This document shows positions 1 to 11,308 of a stretch of 64,000 nt of DNA, one piece after another. The notes under the pieces are model-generated. The model had not been told where the DNA came from. It did not search any database and saw only the letters and a program-made list of their open reading frames with translations. The DNA is taken from assembly GCA_033398695.1 (NCBI GenBank), contig CM065815.1, positions 104,250,501-104,314,500 on the forward strand, given 5' to 3'. This DNA comes from Orobanche coerulescens. Lineage: Eukaryota > Streptophyta > Magnoliopsida > Lamiales > Orobanchaceae. Every line of letters starts with the position of its first letter. The stretch's first letter is position 1. A program made the position numbers and the translations under genes.

Positions 1-10
1 TGGGGCGGCC

Positions 11-1432
11 ATGTCGCATTCTTCCAGAGTCGGCAGCACCGGTGACCGACATAGCCATGCTTCTTATCAGGATGGCGCTGACCTGGGTGTTGCGGCTGTT
101 ATGCAACAAATGGTGAACCAAATGGCGGCGATAGCCCAGGCGGTTCAGAATCCGACCCATGCTGCTCGGGGCGGAGCTGACCATTGGCTTCAGGATGTCA
201 TCAAGATGCATCCTCCTCAGTTCACGGGAGCCTCAGACCCGATTGGCTGGGAAGGGTGGATCAAGGAGATATCCAAAGTCTTTGTTGCCACCAATTGTCC
301 CAAAGACCGTAAGGTCACTATTGCCCAATATTTTCTCACTAGGGACGCTACTGATTGGTGGGAGGCCGTTGGGCCTAAGGATCACGTTGCTTCGTGGGCA
401 GAATTTAAGGACCTGATGGAGACTGAGTATTGCCCATGGCCGGTTAGACAGGCTCGAGTCCATGCCTTCTATGATGCTCAACCGCGGGATATTCCTATCT
501 CCCAAGCTATTGCCGATTTCAACAAGGAGTTGGGCTATGTGAAGACCCAAGTTGTCGAGGAGAGCGAAAAAAATTTTCACTTTTCCAGACGGATGAAACT
601 GTCAATTCGGGACTATATGTCTGGGCTCGTCTGTACTACTTTGAAGGATTATCATAGTCGAGCTCTTCCTTATGATATGTCTGTGACGGCCAGTGCGGCG
701 GTTAGGGAGAGTAAGAAACAGAAATCCGCTGGAAACTTCTCGGGTCACAAGGGTGGAGCTCAGCAGAAATCTCAGTCTGCGAATATTCATGGAGGAAGTT
801 CGGCTCGATTCTCTGGGGGCTATCGAGGTACTGCCAGTGCCTCCGTTCGGGAGGCCCAATCCTTTAATTGTGGTAAGTCGGGCCATCGGAACTGGGAGTG
901 TCCTCGTCCGCCTTTGACTTGTCATACTTGTGGTCAGTCGGGCTACAAGGCTTTCTTTTGTGAGCGGGTAAGACAGCTTCTTGGTGCTCAGGCTTCTTTT
1001 CCAACACCTAAGGAGCCGAGTGTGAACCAGGACTCATTTTCTCCACAGTCTCCATCGAGTACCAGTCGAGTGAGAGGTCGGGGTCAGCCCGCTAGAGGGG
1101 GAGCTTCCAGTGTCGGCTCCGCCCCTCCGCATATCTATGAGATGAGGAGGGCCGATGATCCAGCGGCTACTATGGCAACATGTACCGTTCACATCCATTC
1201 CCATCCTGTCAGTGTGCTTTTCGATTCGGGTGCTACGCATTCATTCATTTCTCTGGAGTGTGTGAGCCGTTTGAGTCTTGACTGTTTATCGCCTTGCGAG
1301 CCTTTCATAGTTAAACTTCCTAGCGGTGATAGAATCGTTTGCGATCGAGAGGTCCAGGACTGTTCCGTGTTTATTTGTGAGAGGGCTTGGCTCTCTAATC
1401 TTATTGTTGTGGTATTGAGGGTGAGGATTTGA
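11..1432 (+). pseudogene. T1 gag and start of protease
   Basis: The frame of 473 codons has a Ty3-type capsid region at about residues 75-200 (tryptophan-rich, with the WW pair near residue 115). It is followed by a basic, serine/glycine-rich linker, two zinc knuckles at about 284-317 and the protease active site DSGA near residue 405. Both knuckles look damaged: the first lacks its leading cysteine (serine-phenylalanine-asparagine precedes the next Cys) and the second has Tyr where His is expected. The frame is lost near 1417, since the usual post-protease ILG-type motif continues in another frame from about 1430. The true start may lie upstream of the window. Gag would package the element RNA and protease would cut the polyprotein, but this copy cannot make either whole. 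Confidence 0.85.
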
Positions 1433-2600
1433 TTCTCGGAGATGATTGGCTCGAGAGGTATGCTACAATCATGAACTACCGCACGAGGATCATCACAATG
1501 CTAGCCGAGGACGGCACCGAGCACTCTTTTGCGGGGCGAAAGAGAAACTAGAAGGTCGTAATTAACGCCTTGAAGGCGATGAGACTCCTGCGAAAGGGGT
1601 GTACTGGTTATTGGTGCTACGCCTTGAAGGCGGAGAGTGGTGGAGTCGAGCTTTCATTAATTCGAGTCGTTAGTGAGTTTCCTGATGTTTTTCCTGACGA
1701 GTTACCGGGGTTGCCACCGGAACATGAGTAGAGTTTGCTATCGAGTTAGAGCGAGGTGCGGCTCCGATTTCGAAGGCTCCGTATCGTATGGCACCTTCAG
1801 AGATGGCCGAGCTGAAGAAGTAGTTGAGTGAGCTTCTTGAGTCGGGGTATATTCGACCGAGCGCTTCGCCTTGTGGCGCACCAGTTTTGTTTGTTCGGAA
1901 AAAGGATGGTTCACTGCGTTTGTGTATCGACTATCGCGAGCTAAACAAGGTGACCATCAAGAACAAGTATCCTCTGCCGAGGATTGATGACTTGTTCGAT
2001 CAGTTATAGGGATCTGCGGTATTCTTGAAGATCGACTTGAGATCGGGGTACTATCAGCTTCAGGTGAAGGAGTCCAACATGCCGAGAATAGCTTTTCGGA
2101 CGAGATACGGACACTACGAGTTTGTAGTTATGCCTTTCGGGTTAACTAATGTACCGGCCGTGTTCATGCAGTTGATGAACAAGGTCTTTATTAAGTATTT
2201 GGATAAGTGTGTAGTCGTCTTCATTAACGATATCCTTATTTATTCTAGGAACGAGGAGGAACACGCGTATCAGTTGCGAGTAGTGTTAGACATTTTGAGG
2301 ACCGAGCAACTCTATGCAAAGTTTTCGAAATGTGAGTTCTGGCTGAAGGAAGTGATGTTTCTAGGTCACGTGATTTCAGCCGAGGGAGTTCGTGTGGACC
2401 CGCAGAAGGTTGAGGCAGTGTTAGATTGGGCACTGCCTAAGAACGTGAAGGAGGTCCGTAGTTTCTTGGGTTTAGCTGGCTACTACCGTAGGTTCGTCGA
2501 GGGTTTTTCGAAACTACCTCGGCCACTTACACAGTTGCTCCAGAAGTCCGAGAAGTTCGTCTGGAATGACGAGAGGTAGTCGAGTTTTGAGGAGCTGAAG
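1433..2600 (+). pseudogene. T1 protease tail and reverse transcriptase, broken
   Basis: After the frameshift the protease end and linker run to about 1820 with a stop near 1549 and another break near 1727. Reverse transcriptase follows at 1824-2009 and 2025-2579, separated by a stop, and shows the fingers motif ([11 protein letters not shown]) and the palm. The catalytic box reads F-I-N-D instead of the F-I-D-D seen in T2 and T3. The first catalytic aspartate is thus replaced at 2226-2228, which should abolish polymerisation even without the stops. A further stop lies at 2577-2579. Confidence 0.85.
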
Positions 2601-3333
2601 AGGCGTTTGACTTCAGCTCCGATTTTGGCGTTGCTGTGTGGCAACGAGGGTTTTGCCGTTTATAGCGATGCTTCGGGTCAGGGTGCGTGTTGATGCAGCA
2701 CGGCAAGACTATCGCATTTGCGCCGAGACAGTTGAGGCCGTATGAGCTTAACTACCCTACTCACGACTTGGAGTTAGCGATAGTTGTTTTTGCACTCAAG
2801 ATTTGGCGTCACTATCTTTTTAGCTCTGCATGTCAGATTTTTACCGATCATAAAAGTTTGAAGTACATATTTACTCAGCGGGAGTTGAATATGAGGCAGA
2901 GGAGGTGGTTAGAGTTGATTAAGGATTATGATCTCGAAATCATTATCATCCGGGCAAGGCGAACGTCGTGGCCGACGCCTTGAGTCGGAAACCGTTCTCG
3001 TTGCGGACACTTGAGATCCTTATGTCTCAAATCGAGCTTCAGCGGGATTTGTTCTTAAGGGAAAGTCTCCTGGATTTGTGATTCATGAAGATGGGGTATT
3101 GAGATTCCAGAGTCGTCTGTGTGTGCCGTACGACTCGAAATTGAGGCAGGGTATTTTGCGTGAGGCCCATGCTACGCCTTACTCCATTCATCCTGGATCG
3201 AGTGAGATGTACAAGGACCTAAGGAGGAATTTCTGGTGGAATGATATGAAGTAAGAGGTCGCACAGTTTGTAGCGAGATGTTTGACTTGTCAGCAGGTCA
3301 AAATCGAGCATCAACGACCGGCAGGGTTATTGC
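2601..3333 (+). pseudogene. T1 RNase H and integrase zinc-binding part
   Basis: RNase H is recognisable by the YSDASG box near 2660 and the [11 protein letters not shown] box near 2850. A small deletion/frameshift near 2682 removes residues just after the first catalytic segment. The integrase HHCC region begins near 3160 and ends with CLTCQQVKIEHQRP just before the T3 insertion. There are internal stops, for example in the codon at 3252-3254. The frame is interrupted at 3333 and resumes at 17148. Confidence 0.85.
3329..3333. repeat. Target site duplication attgc, left copy (T3)
   Basis: attgc here and at 17148-17152 exactly bracket the T3 three-LTR array. Joining the sequences outside them restores continuous T1 integrase reading. 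Confidence 0.95.
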
Positions 3334-4349
3334 TATAACACCCCAAACTAGGCGGATATTACAGTGCCGTGGACCCCGACTGGGACCCACCAGGCAAATG
3401 AAAATTAATGAATTAAATAATATAATTGTAGTACCGAACCACAATATATCATTAATCACTTCGATGAGGACTTTCATTACAACACACCCAAGATAATACC
3501 GAATACATGTATATTTTATATGAAGATAAAATATACAACACTGAATGAAATGAATATCCAAATGGAAGTCTGCAGCGGAAATAAAATAAAGAAAACACGA
3601 GTGAATGAAAGGACTGGGGCCCCCTACTAGTATCACTGGGACTCCTCTCCGTCAACGTTCTCTTCCCGTGCCTTAGCCTTGCCATGACCTGAAAACAACA
3701 TCTCCCAACGGGGTCAGTTACACAGAACAACAATCCTCAAGAGTTGAAATAAACACAATCATGATATATCTTAATTATGAAATGGCGCTGACGAGAGGCA
3801 TCACAGTACGCCCGTAATGGTATGTGCACATGCACAAGACGAGTGTCCGGACACACCCGCACTTGTACCTAATTAGTCTCATGGAGGTACATTACCGTGC
3901 GTACAGCCCAATGTGTCGGTGAACCCAACACATGACCATCATATGCCCGACTAAAAATTCCACACATCCCCACCCCACCACGCAATATGAACCCAGAAGG
4001 TCTTATGAGCAAGGGATGACCATGAAGAATAATAATGAATAATCATCCGACAAAGTCAAGAATGACTCACCGAGATAAAATGATAGTGAAACGAATGATA
4101 GTTCAATGAAATGATTTGGAACCGTCGTTCCTCGTGAATGAAGTGATTAATTGACAATTACAAGAAATTATTAACTATGATTTGATGTGATGGGGATGAT
4201 GAAATGATGATTAATCCAAAATGATAAGCTTGAAGGTGATGATTGATGATTGCACCTCGAAGAACACTCTCCAAATCGTCCAAAATCGCCCGGAATCGCC
4301 CAAAAATGAAGTGAGAAATGAAAATGACGAAGAAAGGGCTGAACTGTCC

Positions 4350-4357
4350 TATTTATA
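4350..4357 (-). promoter_or_regulatory. TATA box of T3 LTR1
   Basis: The - strand reads TATAAATA. It lies exactly 12 bp downstream, in sense direction, of the last palindrome of the U3 array (4370-4381). Confidence 0.75.
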
Positions 4358-4369
4358 GTAATCCCAGTT

Positions 4370-4958
4370 TAGCGCGCGCTAGCCCCAGTTCTTAGCGTGC
4401 GCTAACGGGTGTTTTGGGTAGTCCAGTACCCACTGTCCGAAAATGGTAGCGTGCGCTACGTACCTTTTGTAGCGTGCGCTACGTACCTTTTGTAGCGTGC
4501 GCTACGTACCTTTTGTAGCATGCGCTACGACTGTACACTTAGCGTGCGCTAACAAATTATCTAATGCCTAGCACTGGAGTCCAGAACCTTCTATCCTCTG
4601 ATCTGATCGTGGTAGCGTGCGCTACATCAATATTTAGCGTGCGCTACTACATCGTTTGCGTATGCTAAAAACCACTTATAGCGTGCGCTATGAATTAATC
4701 CCATTCAGTCCAGTAGCCACTGGACTCAACCTGATCCGACCTTAGCGCGCGCCACACCGACTGTATAGCGTGCGCTACTCCGCCCTACTAGCGCGCGCTA
4801 CTTACCATTCGTAGCATGCGCTATTTACAACCCAAATGCAGTCCAGTGCCTTCTGGACTGCCTGCTTGAACTACACTAGCATGCACTAGTGTTGAGAGGT
4901 AGCGTGCGCTACCCGTACTCAATTAGCGCACGCTAAAGAGAGTACGTAGCGTGCGCTA
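4370..4958 (-). promoter_or_regulatory. U3 palindrome array, T3 LTR1 (19 copies)
   Basis: Nineteen copies or near-copies of a 12-bp palindrome (+ strand TAGCGTGCGCTA, sense TAGCGCACGCTA) lie here, mostly 20-24 bp apart start to start. The block next to the two TATA-proximal copies has five members instead of four: a 22-bp unit near 4435-4510 has been tandemly multiplied and one neighbouring copy is lost compared with LTR2. Linkers carry inverted repeats of the AGTCCAGT/ACTGGACT type, for example near 4709-4730. Confidence 0.9.
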
Positions 4959-5177
4959 CTCCTCACACACAGAACATTATTAAGATGACAACGGTGATAA
5001 ACACGGCACGAAACTCCATCTAGATTGATGATGAATGACGATACAATTACTCCGAACGGTGAATACACTGATTGAATATGAGTGATAAACGATCATTAAT
5101 GAGTGAAAATTACTGAATGACAATTACATAATGATAAGTATTGAATGATAATGACTAAATTACAACCGGGTATTACA

Positions 5178-5195
5178 TACACCCCCCCTTAAAAG
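5178..5195 (-). other. Polypurine tract of T3 body A
   Basis: The - strand reads AAGGGGGGGTGTA directly upstream of LTR1, the expected plus-strand priming site. Confidence 0.75.
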
Positions 5196-5211
5196 AGTTT
5201 CGTCCCCGAAA

Positions 5212-6190
5212 CTAAGGATCAAACAACTCGGGATGACTCTCCCGCATACTATCTTCGGTTTCCCAAGTAGCCTCTTCGACTTCGTGTCTAGACCACTAAA
5301 TTTTGACCAAAGAAATCGTCTTGTTCCTCAACTGTTTGATTCGCCGCTCTAAGACTCGTATAGGACGCTCCTCGTATGAACGATCATCGGCGATCTCGAT
5401 TTCGTCGAACTGAAGTATGTGGCTCGGGTCGGCAACATACTTCCGTAACTGAGAGACGTGAAACATATTATGAATTTGGCTCAATGCCGGAGGTAAGGCC
5501 AATCGATAATCTAGCTTGCCTACTCGATCTAAAATCTCAAACGGTCTAATGAATCTCGGACTCAGCTTCCCCCTCTTTCTAAAACGGAAGATACCATGAC
5601 TCGGGGATACCTTGACCAAAACATGGTCACTCGTCTCGAACTCTAATGGTCGACGACGATTATCTACATATGATTTATGCCGACTCTGAGCAGTCAACAA
5701 ATGACTCCTGATCAAAGCTACCTTCTCACGGGCAGCAATAAGCATATCGGGCTCGGTGCCGATTGATTCTGATAAGTCATCCCAACACAAAGGAGATCGA
5801 CAACGACGACCGTACAAGGCCTCGTAAGGTGCCATCTGTCGTGAAGCATAAGCAATGACTTTACCGTTCTGCATTAGTACACATCCGAGACCCTGTCCGG
5901 ACGCATCACTATAAACCACAAATCCTTCCGTCCCTTGCGATAAAAAAAGGACAGGTGCTGAAATTAACCGGCTCTTGAGTTCCTCAAAACTCTGTTGACA
6001 TGCGTCGGACCACGTGTATTTCTTATCCTTCCGTAAAAGGTTCGTCGTGGGTTGAGCGATTTTAGAAAATCCTTCCACAAATCGCCGATAATAACCAGCT
6101 AATCCGAGGAAACTTCGGATTTCCTTAACATTCTTCGGAGGTAGCCAATCTCGGATAGACTCCATCTTTTGAGGGTCGATAAGCACGGCC
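5212..6190 (-). pseudogene. T3 body A pol remnant (RT end, RNase H start, integrase C-terminus)
   Basis: In - strand order this is the end of reverse transcriptase ([18 protein letters not shown]), the RNase H start (YSDASGQG), then YASRQ joined directly to MAPYEALYG of late integrase, followed by the GPF-type C-terminal region and chromodomain-like tail. The join skips about 1.2 kb that T2 has between roughly 24540 and 25745: the rest of RNase H and the integrase zinc and catalytic domains. The join keeps the frame. A stop (Q to stop) interrupts the tail at about 5295, before the natural end near 5212. A second deletion near 6185 removes the whole RT palm, so this body has no polymerase site. 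Confidence 0.85.
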
Positions 6191-6912
6191 ATGAAGCTGA
6201 ATCGGACAATCCTTAATCTCACGATTTCCAATAATTCTTCTACCATCAGGTAGACCAATGACATAAGGCTCACAACTAGTAGCACTACCGAGACGTGGTC
6301 TACTCAAACATGACTTGGAAATGAATGAATGCGATGCACCAGTATCAAAAAGGGTACACACAGGTTGAGATAGAATATCGAGTGTACCTGAGATCATCCG
6401 GGCCTCTAGATCGTCGGTCTTCTTCATCTCATAAATTCGGGGCTTAGGCCCCGAACCGACGCTCCTGCCTCGATAGCTCTTAGCTCCGCCTTTATTTGCT
6501 CTGTCGTCTTGAACGACGCGGACCGAGTGGCTTTGATTCGCACCGCTTGAATGTCTCGGGGCCTGAGATGACGCCGGAGTAGGTTTAGAGTCTCTTCGGC
6601 AAAAACGGGCCTTATGCCCAGCAATTCCACAGTTATGGCACGTGACAGTCTGCCTCGAACACTTGGTGCTGAAATGACCTGTTCTTCACAGTTGAAACAG
6701 GTGATGGCCGAACTGGCCGCTCGTGACTGAGATTCCGCGTGTCTAGGCGCCATAGGAGGTCGCTCAGAAAAAAGTAGAGCCCGCACGTGGTTTCTTGAAA
6801 GTGGCCTGACTGCCGTCAGACTGATTACAATTCTTAGACTTCTTGCCAGCAGATGAAGGTTGTTGCTTAGCAATTTCCTTAGTAGTAAGCTCATAAGTAA
6901 GAGATTTTTCAA
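6125..6912 (-). pseudogene. T3 body A gag C-terminus and protease
   Basis: The protease start with LFDTGASHSF is read from about 6427 downward. The zinc knuckle region (6912-6424) is frameshifted: the first knuckle starts CFNC but shifts frame before its histidine. Past about 6185 the protease is cut by the deletion that joins it to late RT. The remnants match T2 gag-protease closely. Confidence 0.8.
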
Positions 6913-7744
6913 TGAATTCAGCCAGAGTAGTGCAATTGTGATTAAGCAACTGCATCCGCATACGAGGCCTCAACAAATTGCTGAAATACTTGATCTTGTC
7001 CGCCTCGGAGCAAATAATGGACGAGGCGAACGGAAGTAGCTCCTGAAATTTCTCGGCGATGGCGAGAATATCATCGTCCGCTGAGAGGTCGGGAGTGAGT
7101 AATTCTGACAACTTGGCCTCCTTGAGTGGGGCTGGATAATACCTCTCCATCATGAGAGTCCTGAATTGATCCCATGTACAAGATCCGTTAGTGGGCTTCA
7201 ACGATAACCACCATGAATGTGCGCCCTTACCCAGGTAGTAAGCCGCAACTGAAACTTTGTGTCCCTCAGGACAGTCCACCATAGCAAATAGTTTCTCGAA
7301 ATGTTCAAGCCAGTGAATGATATCTGCCAGCTCAGATGAGCCCTCGAAGGTAGGTGGCCTCTGGCGAGAGATGTCGCCAATGATACTGCTCACACCCCTC
7401 TCTTGCCTATGAGGTGGCGGCGGAGGAGCCTGCTGAATTTGAGTAGTTGAGTTATGCATTGTGTCCATTAGTTGGGCCATCTGAGTCATTTGGGCCATCA
7501 TGCCCTGCATAAAAGCAAGTGTATCAACCCGAACACCTTCTGACTGAGCTATGTCCCGGGTACGACTCCCTGATAGTGAATGATTACGTCTGGGTGAATG
7601 AGTGGCAGCGTCACTGCTCGATGAGTTAGCATTATTCCTAGCATTAGGGCGTGTATTCACATGAGCTCTCGGGTTTTGGCCCGCACCACGGCCTCTTCCC
7701 CCGCGTCCTCTGCCAGCTCTTTCCATACTGAAGTGGAAAGTCAT
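6764..7744 (-). pseudogene. T3 body A gag, N-terminal two thirds
   Basis: The frame of 326 codons starts MTFHFSMERAGRG. It has an arginine/glycine-rich head, a low-complexity polar stretch, then the capsid-type region (about residues 120-250, with SWWLSLKP). It ends early near 6770, where a run of A residues has shifted the frame compared with T2. The start agrees with the gag starts of body B and T2. Confidence 0.85.
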
Positions 7745-8208
7745 ATGATGATTATATATCTCGCATGAATATCACATTATGATTACGTTATGAAATGATA
7801 AAAATGAGCATACGCGCTCAAACACAATGATTACATGAATGATCAACCGAAGTGACGTGATTATCTCAAGAAATTCTTGAAATGATTATCTTGAACAAGT
7901 TAACAAGATTAATGATATGATCCTCAAGATCAACAACTGAACAATTAAATGAACTGAGTGATTAATGAATTAACATGATCGACTTGATCAAAAATAAAAA
8001 TGGTGAAAGAGGATTGTTGACTGTTGAATGATGAGTGAGTGATTCTATTGCCAGAAATTATACCATGGCGTCAGAAATCTTATTGTTCTTTGGTCTGAGG
8101 GGCTCGGCTCTTGCACAGGTCACGTGTGACGCAAAAGTCCAATGATACTAGTCTGATGAACGATGATTTCAAATGAGACATGACTCGGAAGGTAGTATTC
8201 AAAACCAC
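7745..8208 (-). other. T3 body A untranslated leader
   Basis: About 460 bp of A/T-rich sequence between primer binding site and gag start, with no gene. Body B (14226-14689) and T2 (21171-21633) carry the same leader. Confidence 0.75.
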
Positions 8209-8220
8209 TCTCCGATACCA
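8209..8220 (-). other. Primer binding site, T3 body A
   Basis: The - strand reads TGGTATCGGAGA a few bases inside LTR2. It matches the initiator tRNA-Met type site TGGTATCAGAGC (intact in T2) with two changes. Confidence 0.8.
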
Positions 8221-8224
8221 ACTC

Positions 8225-10666
8225 TGTAACACCCCAAACTAGGCGGATATTACAGTGTCGTGGACCCCGACTGGGACCCACCAGGCAAATGAAAATTAAT
8301 AAATTAAATAATATAATTGTAGTACCAAACCACAATATATCATTAATCATTCCGATGAGGAGTTTCATTACAACACACCCAAGATAATACCGAATACATG
8401 TATATTTTATATGAAGATAAAATATACAACACTGAATGAAATGAATATCCAAATGGAAGTCTGCAGCGGAAATAAAATAAAGAAAACACAAGTGAATGAA
8501 AGGATTGGGGGCCCCTACTAGTATCACTGGGACTCCTCGCCGTCAACGTTCTCTTCCCGTGCCTTAGCCTTGCCATGACCTGAAAACAACATCCCCCAAC
8601 GGGGTCAGTTACATAGAACAACAATCCTCAAGAGTTGAAATAAACACAATCATGATATATCTTAATTATGAAATGGCACTGAAGAGAGGCATCGCAGTAC
8701 GCCCGTAATGGTATGTGCACGTGCACAAGACGAGTGTCCGGACACACCCGCACTTGTACCTAATTAGTCTCACGGAGGTACATTACCATGTGCACAGCCC
8801 AATGTGTCGGTGAACCCAACACATGACCATCACGTGCCCGACTAAAAATTCCACACATCCCCACCCGGCCACGCAATATGAACCCAGAAGGTCATATGAG
8901 CAAGGGATGACCATGAAGAATAATAATAATAATCCGACAAAGTCAAGAATGACTCACCGAGATGAAATGATAGTGAAACGAATGATAGTTCAATGAAATG
9001 ATTTGGAACCGTCGTTCCTCGTGAATGAAGTGATTAATTGACAATTATAAGTCTCAATATGGTTAATACATTATGAGTGAATTATGATTATGAATGAACA
9101 ACAACGAAAGGAATGAATATCTTTTTAACCGAGTAAGAATTAACTTAGACAACCGGTGAAGAATGTCCTTCCTCGAACAAAGTCCAAAAAGGGATGTCGG
9201 TCGCTCGGACAACTTTGAATGACAATACCAACAATGCTCAATATAAAAATTAAACACGATTATAACCGACTCAAACGTCGATACAACAATATCCAAACTC
9301 ATTGAGGTATTCTAGCGAACACCTAGTAAACACACATCCTTTGATAATATCGATCCGAATATATCGAAACCAACTCCAAAATGAGTATTTCAAACCATCA
9401 AAACACTTTCAATGATATCAATAACCCCATAGGAATCCATAATTCGAGTTAACGACAACATCTAATCGAAAACCCCAAAAATATCAAAGTCAACCCCCAA
9501 AGTGTTCTTGAATCAAACCCCAAACAATTCATGAAATCCGAAATATGCCATTAAATCCGTAGAAATACATTTATCCAAGGTAGATAATCCATATCAAACA
9601 TATTCCAACAACAATCCAAGCTCATACGAAGAAATCGGAAGGAAAACCCCAATTATCCGAAATTCTAGATTCAAGAAATCATTACCTTTGATTTGATGTG
9701 ATGGGGATGATGAAATGATGATTAATCCGAAATGATAAGCTTGAAGGTGATGATTGATGATTGCACCTCGAAGAACACTCTCCAAATCGTCCAAAATCGC
9801 CCGGAATCACCCAAAAACGAAGTGAGAAATGAAAATGATGAAGAAAGGGTTGAACTGTCCTATTTATAGTAATCCCAGTTTAGCGCGCGCTAGCCCCAGT
9901 TCTTAGCGTGCGCTAACGGTTGTTTTGGGTAGTCCAGTACCCACTGTCCCAAAACGGTAGCGTGCGCTATGTACCTTTTGTAGCGTGCGCTACGGCTGTA
10001 CACTTAGCGTGCGCTAACCCTGAAATGTTAGCGTGCGCTAACGAATTATCTGATGCCCAGTACTGGAGTCCAGAACCTTCTGTCCTCTGATCTGATCGCG
10101 GTAGCATGCGCTACATCAATATTTAGCGTGCGCTACTACATCGTTTGCGTACGCTAAAAACCACTCACAGCGTGCACTATGAATTAATCCCATTCAGTCC
10201 AGTAGCCACTGGACTCAACCTGATCCGACCTTAGCGCGCGCTACACCAACTGTATAGCGTGCGCTACTCCGGCCTACTAGCGCGCGCTACTTACCATTCG
10301 TAGCGTGTGCTACTTACAACCCAACTGCAGTCCAGTGCCTTCTGGACTACCTGCTTGAACTACACTAGCGTGCGCTAGTGTTGAGAGGTAGCATGCGCTA
10401 CCCGTACTCAATTAGCGCACGCTAAAGAGAGTACATAGCGTGCGCTACTCCTCACAAACAGCACACTATGAAGATGACAATGGTGATAAACACGGCACGA
10501 AACTCCATCTAGATTGATGATGAATGACGATACAAGTACTCTGAACGGTGAATACACTGACTGAATATGAGTGATAAACGATCATTAATGAGTGAAAATT
10601 ACTGAATGACAATTACAGAATGATAAGTACTGAATGATAATGACTGAATTACAACCTGGTATTACA
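8225..10666 (-). repeat. T3 LTR2 (middle)
   Basis: 2442 bp, tgtaacacc to ggtattaca in + strand reading. It serves as 5' LTR of body A and 3' LTR of body B. By eye it differs from LTR3 at only scattered positions. TATA (- strand TATAAATA) is at 9861-9868. Confidence 0.93.
9881..10447 (-). promoter_or_regulatory. U3 palindrome array, T3 LTR2 (18 copies)
   Basis: Copies start at 9881 and 9904; 9958, 9981, 10005 and 10029; 10102, 10124, 10145 and 10168; 10232, 10255, 10278 and 10301; 10366, 10389, 10413 and 10436. In sense order this is 4+4+4+4+2 and then the TATA box 12 bp on. Steps are 21-24 bp. Linkers are about 53, 52, 61 and 42 bp and contain GTCCAG/CTGGAC inverted repeats. Confidence 0.92.
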
Positions 10667-10683
10667 TACACCCCCCTTAAAAG
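10667..10683 (-). other. Polypurine tract of T3 body B
   Basis: The - strand reads CTTTTAAGGGGGGTGTA directly before LTR2. Confidence 0.75.
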
Positions 10684-10699
10684 AGTTTCTTCCCCGAAA

Positions 10700-11308
10700 C
10701 TAAGGGTCAAACAACTCGGGATGACTCTCCCGCATACTATCTTCGGTTTCCCAAGTAGCCTCTTCGACTTCGTGTCTAGACCACTAAATTTTGACCAAAG
10801 GAATCGTCTTGTTCCTCAACTGTTTGATTTGCCGCTCTAAGACTCGTATAAGACGCTCCTCGTATGAATGATCATCGGCGATCTCGATTTCGTCGAAGTG
10901 AAGTATGTGGCTCGGGTCGGCAACATACTTCCGTAACTGAGAGACGTGAAACATATTATGAATTTGGCTCAACGCCGGAGGTAAGGCCAATCGATAAGCT
11001 AGCTCGCCTACTTGTCTAATGAATCTCGGACTCAGCTTCCCCCTCTTTCCAAAACGGAAGATACCATGACTCGGGGATACCTTGACCAAAACATGGTCAC
11101 CCGTCTCGAACTCTAATGGTCGACGACGATTATCTGCATATGATTTCTGCCGACTCTGAGCAGTCAACAAATGACTCCTGATCAAAGCTACCTTCCCACG
11201 GGCAGCTATAAGCATATCGGGCTCGGTGCCGATTGATTCTGATAAGTTAACCCAACACAAAGGAGATCGACAACGACGACCGTACAAGGCCTCGTAAGGT
11301 GCCATCTG
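10700..11308 (-). pseudogene. T3 body B integrase C-terminus and chromodomain-like tail
   Basis: It begins at the same RNase H/integrase deletion join as body A ([15 protein letters not shown]). The C-terminal integrase domain and a tail ending in the chromodomain-like stretch follow. A Q-to-stop change at about 10794 is shared with body A, and a CGA-to-TGA stop sits at the join (about 11307). A small deletion near 11013 removes residues of the GPF motif. Confidence 0.85.

Larger units (their letters stand above)
3334..5177 (-). repeat. T3 LTR1, internally deleted
   Basis: The LTR is 1844 bp against 2442 bp for LTR2 and LTR3. In + strand reading it begins tataacacc (the others begin tgtaacacc) and ends gggtattaca. 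About 600 bp is missing at roughly 4161-4165, where the sequence jumps from the part matching LTR2 near 9048 to the part matching 9673. A short aag at both ends suggests microhomology-mediated deletion. The lost segment lies in the leader/U5 half; the U3 array and TATA box remain. Confidence 0.9.

Noticed and set aside
9881..10447. Short direct repeats with spacers resembling a CRISPR array
   Set aside because: Repeats are 12-bp palindromes with variable 8-12 bp gaps and grouped linkers, lie in LTR promoters of a plant genome and have no cas genes.
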